Below, in pieces: positions 1 through 5,887 of a DNA stretch of 11,750 bases. The stretch comes from Lysobacteraceae bacterium (GTDB taxonomy: Bacteria; Pseudomonadota; Gammaproteobacteria; Xanthomonadales; Rhodanobacteraceae): NCBI GenBank assembly GCA_018971925.1, contig JAGWZT010000025.1, forward strand, positions 1-11,750. The letters run 5' to 3'. Each line of letters begins with the position of its first letter. Position 1 is the first letter of the stretch. The notes below the pieces were generated by a model that was given only the letters and a program-made list of their open reading frames with translations, was not told where the DNA came from and did not search any database. Position numbers and translations under genes: made by a program.

Positions 1-522
1 GTGTGGCCGCGCCTGTGGAGCCTGCCGGAAGCGAATGACACGGAGGCGGCCGGCACGCTGGCCGCGCAACTCGCGAAACTCGATCACGCGGTCGCTGCAA
101 CGTTGCCGGGCATCAGGCATGCCTTCACGCATTTCCGCCTGCGGGCAGCGCCGCTCGAATGGCGTGGCGTGCGCGCCAACGCACGACTGGCGGACGATCC
201 CGATTCACGCTGGTGCTCACCCGGCGAAATCGCCACACTGGGCATCCCCGCACCCGTATTGAAACTATTGCACAGCATGTCCAGAACCGTGTACTGCCAG
301 AAGGCGCAACGCGAAACCGAAGGCCTCGACCGGCCGCCCTGTCCGGGCGAACTCGGGCAGCGCGTTTACGAACACATCGGCCGCGAAGCGTGGCAGCAGT
401 GGCTTGCGTACCAGACGATGCTGATCAACGAGAACCGGCTGTCGCCGCGCGACCCCGCGACGCGCGCAATGCTTGGCGCCGAAATGCAGCGCTTCCTGTT
501 CGGTGACGATGCGGCCACCTAG
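1..522 (+). CDS. mutY-yggX: MutY C-terminal domain fused in frame to YggX (5' end outside window)
   Basis: The frame is open from base 1 (the GTG there is an internal Val codon) to TAG at 520-522. Residues 1-92 look like the C-terminal NUDIX-like domain of adenine glycosylase MutY, which recognises 8-oxoguanine opposite A. It has WPRLWSLPE, the 8-oxoG reading loop RHAFTHF (FTH at residues 42-44, where FSH is usual), and the closing motif GIPAPVLKLL. Residues 93-173 are a complete YggX (Fe(II)-trafficking/oxidative-stress protein, 81 aa). It starts MSRTVYC, with the conserved Cys at residue 99, followed by PGELGQRVYEHI, QTMLINENRLS and FLFGDD. No stop codon separates the two, and the MutY tail is several residues shorter than in E. 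coli, where mutY and yggX are adjacent separate genes. A separate yggX start at ATG 277 is possible, but no clear ribosome-binding site (RBS) precedes it. Both family assignments are firm; the fusion needs the full-length gene to confirm. Confidence 0.9.
   Translation: MWPRLWSLPEANDTEAAGTLAAQLAKLDHAVAATLPGIRHAFTHFRLRAAPLEWRGVRANARLADDPDSRWCSPGEIATLGIPAPVLKLLHSMSRTVYCQKAQRETEGLDRPPCPGELGQRVYEHIGREAWQQWLAYQTMLINENRLSPRDPATRAMLGAEMQRFLFGDDAAT
277..522 (+). CDS. yggX: YggX, probable Fe(2+)-trafficking protein (possible independent internal start)
   Basis: This is the 81-residue YggX portion of the upstream frame, listed separately because it could be translated on its own from ATG 277. Its length and end-to-end motif order match the family: N-terminal Cys at position 7, the ETEGL segment, PGELGQRVYEHIG, EAWQQW, QTMLINENRLS and a C-terminal FLFG. 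YggX proteins are small cytoplasmic factors linked to protection of Fe-S clusters under oxidative stress. MutY itself carries a 4Fe-4S cluster. The 15 bases before ATG (aaactattgcacagc) contain no Shine-Dalgarno sequence, and no upstream stop exists to allow translational coupling. Independent initiation is therefore less likely than synthesis as the tail of MutY. Confidence 0.5.
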   Translation: MSRTVYCQKAQRETEGLDRPPCPGELGQRVYEHIGREAWQQWLAYQTMLINENRLSPRDPATRAMLGAEMQRFLFGDDAAT

Positions 523-941
523 CTGCTCGATCCCGAAATCGCTGCGCGCGCATCCTGCTTCATCTTCAATTCGTTCACCGGTTCGATCCTGAGGATCTTG
601 CAGCGCTGGCGATCGAAGGTGACGAAGTCGAAGTTCTTGTAGAGCATGTTGTTCTTCGCCGTCAGCCCGATGCCATTCGCGAACCCGAGGTTGTTGCAGG
701 GCATCTGCACGGTCAGCAGGTACAGCTTGTTGACGCCGAACCAGATCGCCACCTTGTCCGGGGCAAGGTACTGGAAACCATTGATCTGGAAATAGCGGAC
801 GCTATCCACCGGCGCCCCGGCGTATTTCTGGTAACGCGTCAGGTCGGCGCGTTCGGAAGAGGTTTGCTGCGCCATCACGGGCACCGCCGAGACACCCGCC
901 AGCAACACCGCCAAACCCGCGGCTTTCGGGAACCTTTTCAT
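519..941 (-). CDS. Small secreted protein, DUF6491-like
   Basis: This 140-aa protein begins at ATG 939-941, with a good Shine-Dalgarno (GAGGTGG about 6 bases upstream). An in-frame extension upstream exists but lacks a comparable RBS and would bury the signal peptide. The N-terminus MKRFPKAAGLAVLLAGVSAV is a clear Sec signal, with likely cleavage after VMA (residue 24), so the protein is probably periplasmic. The mature part has a YFQINGFQYL - DKVAIWFGVNKLYLLTV pattern and two Cys (82 and 114) that could form a disulfide. This layout resembles DUF6491, a family common in Xanthomonadales whose function is unknown. The family call is from memory of the pattern. Its TAG stop shares CTAG with the stop of the convergent mutY-yggX frame. 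Confidence 0.8.
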   Translation of the reverse strand: MKRFPKAAGLAVLLAGVSAVPVMAQQTSSERADLTRYQKYAGAPVDSVRYFQINGFQYLAPDKVAIWFGVNKLYLLTVQMPCNNLGFANGIGLTAKNNMLYKNFDFVTFDRQRCKILRIEPVNELKMKQDARAAISGSSS

Positions 942-975
942 GTTAATCCACCTCATGCCGCGGTTTGGGTTTCTC

Positions 976-981
976 ACTATA
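976..981 (-). promoter_or_regulatory. Candidate -10 element for the DUF6491-like gene
   Basis: On the minus strand this reads TATAGT, 5 of 6 to the sigma-70 -10 consensus, about 35 bases upstream of the ATG at 941. I see no good -35 at 16-18 bp, so the assignment is tentative. The 127-bp gap from 942 to 1068 is shared with the divergent hydroxylase gene and holds no other obvious element. Confidence 0.3.
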
Positions 982-1068
982 CTTGTCGCGCGGTTGAACG
1001 GCTGATCAGGCGCTGACCGCCGGTTCCGCGACCGCCGCAGGGCCCAACGACAGGAGCTGCACCTGGCC

Positions 1069-1725
1069 GTGTCCAGCAATCAGAAGGTTTCCGCCGCACC
1101 CGACGGATCCGGAATGTCGGCATCGACGCTGCCCGCTCCCCTGGAGTGGATCGCGCGCCCGCTTGCGCGCCTTTCCACAAGCCATTTCAATCTGCGCGCC
1201 GGTTTGATCAGCGACTGCCTGATCAGCGTGGTGTTGATTGTGGCCGGCGTCTGGTATGGCAACATGCGCTTGCTGCCCGCGTCCGTGACAGTGCTCTGCG
1301 GCCTGTTCGCCTTCACCTTCATCGAATACGCCGCGCACCGCTGGCTGTTCCACGGCAACACCGGTCCGTTCGAAGCAGGCCACACGCGCCATCACCTGGA
1401 CCCGCTCGGCTATGACGCGCTGCCGTTCTTCATGCCGCCGCTCTCCATGTGCGCCCTCGCCGCGCTGTTCGCGCTGGCCCTGCCCGCTGGTTACGCGCTG
1501 CTGCTGGCCGGCGTCATCGCGGCCGGGTACTCGGCGTACGGATCGAGTCACGTCGTGATCCATGCGCATCGTTTCAAGAACCCCCAGATGCGCCGCTGGG
1601 CGGGTTTCCACAACATCCATCACTACCACCCCGACGCCAATTTCGGCGTGACCACCGGACTGTGGGACGTGATTCTCGGCACGCGCTATCACCGCCAGCC
1701 GGGCCATAACCCAGGCAAGGCCTGA
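1069..1725 (+). CDS. Sterol desaturase/fatty acid hydroxylase superfamily membrane protein
   Basis: The 218-aa protein carries the histidine boxes of the diiron fatty acid hydroxylase superfamily: HRWLFH (H90, H95), HTRHH (H105, H108, H109), HVVIHAH (H161-H167) and HNIHHYH (H181-H187) followed by NFGVTT. Hydrophobic stretches near residues 45-65, 70-86 and 122-155 indicate an inner-membrane protein with the boxes facing the cytoplasm. Family members use O2 to hydroxylate or desaturate lipid chains, sterols or carotenoids. The small size fits the lipid (fatty-acyl) hydroxylase branch, but the substrate cannot be read from sequence. The start is uncertain. GTG 1069 has AGGAG at 1052-1056 with a long 12-base spacing. 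ATG 1114 (residue 16) would give a shorter protein with a weaker RBS and loses nothing conserved. Confidence 0.85.
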   Translation: MSSNQKVSAAPDGSGMSASTLPAPLEWIARPLARLSTSHFNLRAGLISDCLISVVLIVAGVWYGNMRLLPASVTVLCGLFAFTFIEYAAHRWLFHGNTGPFEAGHTRHHLDPLGYDALPFFMPPLSMCALAALFALALPAGYALLLAGVIAAGYSAYGSSHVVIHAHRFKNPQMRRWAGFHNIHHYHPDANFGVTTGLWDVILGTRYHRQPGHNPGKA

Positions 1726-1802
1726 CGTCCTCCCGCATTTCCGGCAACCCCACGGGCAAGACGCACGTGGGCGCGACGCGTCGCACCCGCTTCACCGCAA
1801 TC

Positions 1803-1821
1803 GTTTATAATTCTCATTTGC
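1803..1821 (-). promoter_or_regulatory. Candidate Fur box over the multicopper oxidase promoter
   Basis: Read on the minus strand, the 19 bases are GCAAATGAGAATTATAAAC. They match the classical Fur consensus GATAATGAGAATCATTATC at 14 of 19 positions, including an unbroken AATGAGAAT core. The site overlaps the -10 TATAAT of the multicopper oxidase gene, where a bound Fe-Fur dimer would block RNA polymerase. The match and its position are seen directly; iron repression is inferred. Confidence 0.5.
1806..1811 (+). promoter_or_regulatory. -10 element (TATAAT) of the multicopper oxidase promoter
   Basis: A perfect TATAAT lies 27 bases before the ATG at 1839, which predicts a short leader of about 20 nt. 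No recognisable -35 lies 16-18 bp upstream (gcaccc at 17 bp), so the promoter may be weak or activator-dependent. It is unusually AT-rich for this GC-rich sequence and coincides with the Fur-like site. Confidence 0.5.
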
Positions 1822-1838
1822 ATTGCCGGTGGAACAAC

Positions 1839-3323
1839 ATGGATCGCCGCGATTTCCTGAAAACCGCCAGCCTGTCCGCGCTTGCTGCCGGCATGCTGCC
1901 TGCTGCCGGCGCGGCGGCGGCCGACATGACCCACGCCGTGTCCTCGGCGCCACCCGCACCTCTGGCGGGCAAGGCCGAGCACACCCTGCGCATTGCCACC
2001 GGCGTGCTGGAACTCGCACCCGAGCGGTTCGTGTCGACCACGATGTACAACGGCGACTTCCCCGGTCCGTTGCTGCGTTTCAAGCAAGGGCAGCAAACGT
2101 CGGTCGACGTGTTCAACGACACCGCGTACGACGAGCAGGTGCACTGGCACGGCCAATACTTGCCCGACAACGTGGATGGTGCGGACGAGGAACACACGCC
2201 GCCGGTGCCCGCGCATGGCCACCGGCGCATCGTGTTCACGCCCAATCCCGCGGGCTTGCGCTTCTACCACACGCACGTGCGCGCAGGCGCCGACCTTTCG
2301 CTCGGCCTTTACAACGGACTCGCGGGCCCGGTTTACATCGACCCGAAACATGATCCGGGCGCGTACGACCGCGAAGTGTTCCTGACCCTCAAGGAATTCA
2401 TGCCCTACCTGACCCGCGTGGACATGGACATGGCGTTCATGGAGCCGTCGGGCATGGAAATGGACCTGGTCACCATCGCGGCAAACGCCGACCCGAACGC
2501 CGGCAAGGTGCCGCCCGGTTACGAACTCGCCTACGAGGCATTCGCGATCAACGGCAAATCGCTGGGTCACGGCGAACCCATCCGCGTGAAGCGCGGCGAG
2601 CGCGTGATGCTGCACGTGGTCAACGCCAGCGCCACCGAAAATCGCAGCCTCGCCCTGCCCGGCCACACCTTCAAGGTGGTCGCGCTGGATGGCAATCCCG
2701 TGCCGCACCCGGCCGAGGTACCGGTGCTGTGGCTCGGCACCGCCGAACGCGTCTCCGCGATCGTGGAAATGAACCACCCCGGCGTGTGGGTGCTGGGCGA
2801 TACCAACGATTCCGACCGCGAAGCCGGCATGGGCATCGTGGTCGAATACGCGGGTGCCACCGGCAAGCCGCAATGGCAGGCGCCGCCGAAATTCAAGTGG
2901 GACTACCGCCTGTTCGCGAATCCGAAGCGCAAGCCGCCCACGCCCGACGAGGTGATCGACATGGTGATCACCGCACGCCAGAGCGGCGACCAGGGTTTCG
3001 ACGTTTATGCGATCAACGGCGTAGCGTACGACTGGAAGACGATGCCGGTGACGCGCAGGCTGAAACTGGGGCGCCGTTACCGCCTGCGGTTCCGCAATGC
3101 CAGTGGTGACATCCATCCGCTGCACCTGCACCGCCACGGCTTCGAGCTGACCAGGCTGCACGGCCAGCCCACCGCGGGCGTGATGAAGGACGTGGTGCTG
3201 GTGCCGCCGTTCCAGACCGCCGAGGTCGATTTCACGGCCGACATGCCGGGGCTGACCCTGTTCCATTGCCACATGCAACAGCACATGGACTACGGCTTCA
3301 TGGCGCTGTTCGAAACCGTCTGA
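1839..3323 (+). CDS. Tat-exported multicopper oxidase (laccase/CueO-type)
   Basis: This 494-aa protein starts at ATG 1839, preceded by GGTGGA at 1828-1833. An in-frame upstream extension is rejected because it would bury the Tat signal RRDFLK (residues 3-8) and its hydrophobic stretch ending in alanines near residue 28. All four copper-ligand motifs are present in order: HWHG (H102, H104), HTH (H144, H146), HPLHLH (H426, H429, H431) and HCHMQQH (H476, C477, H478, H482). The type 1 and trinuclear copper sites are therefore complete. The axial position, ten residues after Cys477, is Phe487, whereas E. coli CueO has Met; a non-coordinating residue here usually raises the T1 potential. A Met-rich stretch, DMDMAFMEPSGMEMD (195-209), is reminiscent of the Cu(I)-binding segment of CueO. 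Likely a periplasmic cuprous, ferrous or phenol oxidase. It is followed 76 bp later by a His/Met-rich secreted protein. Confidence 0.93.
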   Translation: MDRRDFLKTASLSALAAGMLPAAGAAAADMTHAVSSAPPAPLAGKAEHTLRIATGVLELAPERFVSTTMYNGDFPGPLLRFKQGQQTSVDVFNDTAYDEQVHWHGQYLPDNVDGADEEHTPPVPAHGHRRIVFTPNPAGLRFYHTHVRAGADLSLGLYNGLAGPVYIDPKHDPGAYDREVFLTLKEFMPYLTRVDMDMAFMEPSGMEMDLVTIAANADPNAGKVPPGYELAYEAFAINGKSLGHGEPIRVKRGERVMLHVVNASATENRSLALPGHTFKVVALDGNPVPHPAEVPVLWLGTAERVSAIVEMNHPGVWVLGDTNDSDREAGMGIVVEYAGATGKPQWQAPPKFKWDYRLFANPKRKPPTPDEVIDMVITARQSGDQGFDVYAINGVAYDWKTMPVTRRLKLGRRYRLRFRNASGDIHPLHLHRHGFELTRLHGQPTAGVMKDVVLVPPFQTAEVDFTADMPGLTLFHCHMQQHMDYGFMALFETV

Positions 3324-3399
3324 CACGCCGCACCCGCTACACGCGCCCATTACATTCCCGCGGGTACGCTTGCGCTTCCACTCACGGCTGGAGGCAACA

Positions 3400-3825
3400 A
3401 TGAACAAGCTGCTGGTTGTCGGCATCACCGCGGCATTGGGCGGCTTCGCCTGCACCGCCCTTGCGCAAACCCATTCCGCGAAGGACGAAATCAACACCGC
3501 GCACGCGCACGCCATGATGGCGCAAAGCGCCACCTCGGTCGCGATGGCGCACACGCACCTGCACCACGTCATCAACTGCCTCGTCGGTCCGGGTGGCAGC
3601 GGATTCGACGCCGCCGCCGGCACGCCCTGCAAAGGCCAGGGCAATGGCGCGATTCCCGACGCGGCCGCCGATCACGCGATGCACGCAAAACTCGAGAGCG
3701 CACTCAGCGATGCACAAGCCGGCCTGAAGTCGGAATCGCTCGCAGCGGTGCAACAGGCCGCCGGCAAAGCCGCCGCCGGATTGCAGGACGGCTCCGCCCC
3801 GAAAGCCAGCAGCTCGTCCTGGTAA
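3400..3825 (+). CDS. Small periplasmic His/Met-rich protein, function unknown
   Basis: The 141-aa protein starts at ATG 3400, with a strong GGAGG five bases upstream. The N-terminus MNKLLVVGITAALGGFACTA is a Sec signal, with likely cleavage after ALA at residue 22. Cys18 does not sit in a proper lipobox. The mature protein has a dense cluster of possible metal ligands: H25, H35, H37, M39, M40, M49, H51, H53, H55, H56, then C60, C77, H92, M94 and H95. The core HLHHVINCLVGPGGSGFD...GTPCKGQGNGAIPD looks like a conserved module of unassigned function. The C-terminal third is Ala/Gln-rich and probably helical, ending in a Ser-rich tail. It lies 76 bp behind the multicopper oxidase on the same strand with no terminator seen between, so cotranscription and a metal-binding partner role are plausible inferences. 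Confidence 0.75.
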   Translation: MNKLLVVGITAALGGFACTALAQTHSAKDEINTAHAHAMMAQSATSVAMAHTHLHHVINCLVGPGGSGFDAAAGTPCKGQGNGAIPDAAADHAMHAKLESALSDAQAGLKSESLAAVQQAAGKAAAGLQDGSAPKASSSSW

Positions 3826-3840
3826 TCCCTCCTGAGCGTC

Positions 3841-3870
3841 GCCCGGCCGCGGCCTGAGCCGCGGCCGGGC
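3841..3870 (+). terminator. Strong GC hairpin, probable terminator of the oxidase unit
   Basis: A perfect 13-bp stem (gcccggccgcggc / gccgcggccgggc) with a 4-base loop (ctga) begins 15 bases after the stop of the His/Met-rich gene. It is very stable, but no T-run follows (ataccgg). It is therefore either a GC-type terminator or an RNA 3'-end stabiliser rather than a textbook intrinsic terminator. Confidence 0.6.
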
Positions 3871-3945
3871 ATACCGGCTGATGTGGATCATCCACCCCGA
3901 CACGCCGGGGGCGCACACTGCGCAATCCGCAGCGGGAATTACGCC

Positions 3946-4896
3946 ATGGCAACGCGCTACACCGGGCTTTCCACCAGCATCCTCGACGCCGTCGGTGACA
4001 CGCCGTTGCTCGACATCGACGGCATTTTCGCCAAGTGCGAATTCCTGAATCCATCGGGTTCGATCAAGGCACGCATCGCGAAACACATCATCGAACGTGC
4101 CGAAGAAACCGGCGCGATCAAGCCCGGCGACACCATCGTCGAGGCCACCAGCGGCAACACCGGCAACGCGTTCTCGATGGTCGCCGCCGTGAAGGGCTAC
4201 CGCATGATCGTGGTGATGCCGGAGGGTTTGTCGAGCGAGCGCGTGGCCATCTCGCGCGCCTACGGTGCCGAGGTTCTGTTCTGCGGTACTTTCCATGTCA
4301 ACGACGCGCTGGAACGCGCGCGCGAACTCGGCCGCCAGCCGGGCTTCTTCTTTCCCGGCCAGTTCGAGAACGAGTGGAACGTTGACGAGAATCGCGAAAT
4401 CCTGGGCCCCGAAATCCTGTCGCAACTGCCGGAAGGCCGCGTGCCCGACGCGTTCGTGCACGGCGTCGGCACCGGCGGCACCCTGATCGGCGTCGGCCAG
4501 GCTTTCCGCAAGGTCAACCCGAACGTGCGGCTGTTCGCGATGGAGCCCTCCGAATCCCGCACCATCCTGTGCGGCGAAGTGGCGTTGCACCAGATCGAAG
4601 GCATTTCGGATGGTTTCGTGCCCGGCATCTTCTCGCACCATCGCGACCTCGTGCGGGACACCACCAGTGTGGCCAGCGCCGACGCGATCGCCGAGATGCG
4701 CAAGCTCGCGCGCACACGTGGCCTTTTCTGCGGGCCGAGCTCCGGCGCGCACATGATCGCGGCGCGCCGCATCCGCGAGCAGTTCCCGGAACTCAGGACC
4801 GTCGTCACGATCCTCGACGACGAAGGCGAAAAATACCTGCATGACTTCTTCATGCATCCCGCGCCGGGTGCCGATACACCGGTACCGTTTCATTAG
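3946..4896 (+). CDS. PLP-dependent enzyme of the cysteine synthase/cystathionine beta-synthase family
   Basis: The 316-aa protein starts at ATG 3946, with GGGA eight bases upstream. It shows the fold-type II PLP signature: Lys41 in NPSGSIKAR as Schiff-base lysine, the substrate loop TSGNTGN (68-74), the phosphate-binding loop GVGTGGT (173-179), and GPSSG (263-267) near the PLP pyridine nitrogen. Relatives make cysteine from O-acetylserine and sulfide, or run related beta-replacement or elimination reactions. Two features argue against a plain CysK/CysM. The segment from TPL to the PLP lysine is about 8 residues shorter than in E. coli CysM. The segment that reads like H..TTTGPEI in CysM is N..EILGPEI here (residues 149-157). 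The true substrate is thus uncertain, and I give no symbol. The gene is set off from its neighbours by the hairpin upstream and a 132-bp gap downstream. Confidence 0.85.
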   Translation: MATRYTGLSTSILDAVGDTPLLDIDGIFAKCEFLNPSGSIKARIAKHIIERAEETGAIKPGDTIVEATSGNTGNAFSMVAAVKGYRMIVVMPEGLSSERVAISRAYGAEVLFCGTFHVNDALERARELGRQPGFFFPGQFENEWNVDENREILGPEILSQLPEGRVPDAFVHGVGTGGTLIGVGQAFRKVNPNVRLFAMEPSESRTILCGEVALHQIEGISDGFVPGIFSHHRDLVRDTTSVASADAIAEMRKLARTRGLFCGPSSGAHMIAARRIREQFPELRTVVTILDDEGEKYLHDFFMHPAPGADTPVPFH

Positions 4897-4925
4897 TCGT
4901 GCGATCGTCCATGATCGCTGCCCAT

Positions 4926-4945
4926 CCGGAGCTCAGAATCTCCGG
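4926..4945 (+). terminator. Weak hairpin after the PLP enzyme gene
   Basis: ccggag and ctccgg form a 6-bp stem around an 8-base loop, 29 bases after the stop codon. There is no T-run. It could mark the transcript end but is short enough to occur by chance in GC-rich DNA. I see nothing else clear in the gap 4897-5028. Confidence 0.2.
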
Positions 4946-5028
4946 CACGGTCAGGAACCCAATGACACCAGAACGGCCTTCCCTGGCCTGACTTTCCACA
5001 ATATCCGACAACTTTGGAGATCACACAC

Positions 5029-5514
5029 ATGTCCCAGCGCCTCAACTACGCCAAAGCTTCACCGGATGGCTTCAAGGCCATGCGCCAGTTTCAGGAGCAT
5101 GTCGACAACTGCGGACTGGAACACCCGCTTCTGGAACTGGTGAAGATGCGCGCCTCGCAGCTCAACGGCTGCGCGTATTGCCTCGACATGCATTCAAAGG
5201 ACGCACGCGCCGCGGGTGAAACCGAGCAGCGCCTGTATCTTCTGAACGCCTGGCGCGAATCGCCGTTCTACAGCGAGCGCGAACGCGCCGCGCTGGCGTG
5301 GACCGAAGCGCTCACGCGAATCTCCAAAACGAAGGACGTTCCCGACGCGCTTTACGACGAGGTGCGCAAGCAATTCACCGACAAGGAACTGGTGGACCTT
5401 TCGCTCGCGATCATCGCGATCAACGGCTGGAACCGCCTCGCGATCCCGTTCCGCTCGGAGCCCGGCCATTACCAGCCGATCAATCAGGCCAAGAACAAAC
5501 AACGCGCCGTTTGA
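5029..5514 (+). CDS. AhpD-like carboxymuconolactone decarboxylase family protein
   Basis: The 161-aa cytoplasmic protein starts at ATG 5029, with GGAG nine bases upstream; an upstream in-frame ATG at 5014 has no comparable RBS. The redox centre reads E36, then C48-AY-C51 (the CxxC), then H55. This reproduces exactly the spacing of Glu118, Cys130, Cys133 and His137 in mycobacterial AhpD, where these residues form the thiol peroxidase and proton-relay site. The segment NGWNRLAI (132-139) is typical of the small single-domain AhpD-like proteins. Such proteins probably act as peroxidases or disulfide reductases on organic hydroperoxides rather than as decarboxylases. No ahpC lies beside it, so the electron donor is unknown. 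It appears to be a single-gene unit. Confidence 0.9.
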   Translation: MSQRLNYAKASPDGFKAMRQFQEHVDNCGLEHPLLELVKMRASQLNGCAYCLDMHSKDARAAGETEQRLYLLNAWRESPFYSERERAALAWTEALTRISKTKDVPDALYDEVRKQFTDKELVDLSLAIIAINGWNRLAIPFRSEPGHYQPINQAKNKQRAV

Positions 5515-5548
5515 ATTGTGGCAAGGAGCCTGATGCGATTCACGGCGA

Positions 5549-5568
5549 AAGTGGTGGCCAAGGGCGGA
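5549..5568 (-). repeat. Duplicate of the tRNA-Phe 3' end (direct repeat copy 1)
   Basis: These 20 bases (aagtggtggccaagggcgga on the plus strand) are identical to 5711-5730, which cover the last 17 nt of the tRNA-Phe gene including encoded CCA, plus 3 bases beyond. The copy has the same orientation as the tRNA and lies 162 bp downstream of it. Nothing else of the tRNA is present at this place. Confidence 0.85.
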
Positions 5569-5710
5569 CTGCGCGCGCCGGGAGCGCGCGCGAACGGCGA
5601 AGCCGGCCCGCAGGGCGAGCACCAGGGATGGTACGAGTCATCGAACCATCCGGTTCGATTCCCGCGAGACACCGCGTCGAAATCTCGATGTGATATGGGT
5701 AACCAGCAGG
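5569..5710 (-). other. Hairpin-rich spacer between the two tRNA 3'-end copies
   Basis: This stretch contains several perfect short inverted repeats. They are gcgcgcgc at 5571-5578 pairing with 5584-5591 (5-base loop), cggc/gccg at 5595-5605, gccc/gggc at 5606-5616, and atcgaacc at 5640-5647 pairing with ggttcgat at 5652-5659 (loop atcc). In addition, ggttcgattcc at 5652-5662 equals the T-loop core of tRNA-Phe in inverted orientation. There is no credible protein. It may be the processed trailer of the tRNA transcript or a small dispersed repeat. Confidence 0.45.
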
Positions 5711-5713
5711 AAG

Positions 5714-5789
<76 letters not shown>

Positions 5790-5848
5790 GTACCAGCGCG
5801 ATCGCCCGAAGTGTCCGCATTGCGCGGATTCGCGATCACGAACCGCGT

Positions 5849-5877
5849 ATTAGACCGGCCACCGCGCAAACCGTCAA
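5849..5877 (-). promoter_or_regulatory. Near-consensus sigma-70 promoter for tRNA-Phe
   Basis: On the minus strand TTGACG (5872-5877) and TCTAAT (5849-5854) are separated by exactly 17 bp, and each differs from consensus at one base. Transcription would start near 5842, leaving a leader of about 53 nt removed during tRNA maturation. The bases after the -10 (ACGCGG) are GC-rich, as in stringently controlled stable-RNA promoters. The -35 lies only about 10 bp beyond the stop of the atl-like gene. Confidence 0.75.
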
Positions 5878-5887
5878 GCATCCGGGC

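Noticed and set aside
1749..1771. cccacg/cgtggg inverted repeat after the hydroxylase gene as a terminator
   Set aside because: It has only 6 bp of stem with an 11-base loop and no T-run. This is expected by chance in such GC-rich DNA.
1689..3644. 651-aa open frame on the minus strand opposite the multicopper oxidase
   Set aside because: It is antisense to a gene with full motif support and is His/Arg/Val-rich in the way of GC-rich shadow frames. It has no domain or RBS.
3382..4893. 503-aa minus-strand frame opposite the His-rich and PLP-enzyme genes
   Set aside because: It spans two real genes and the terminator hairpin between them. Its composition is that of a shadow frame.
5640..5670. 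Possible second tRNA (T-arm-like ggttcgattcc) on the plus strand
   Set aside because: No acceptor, D or anticodon arms can be built around it, and the T stem does not pair.
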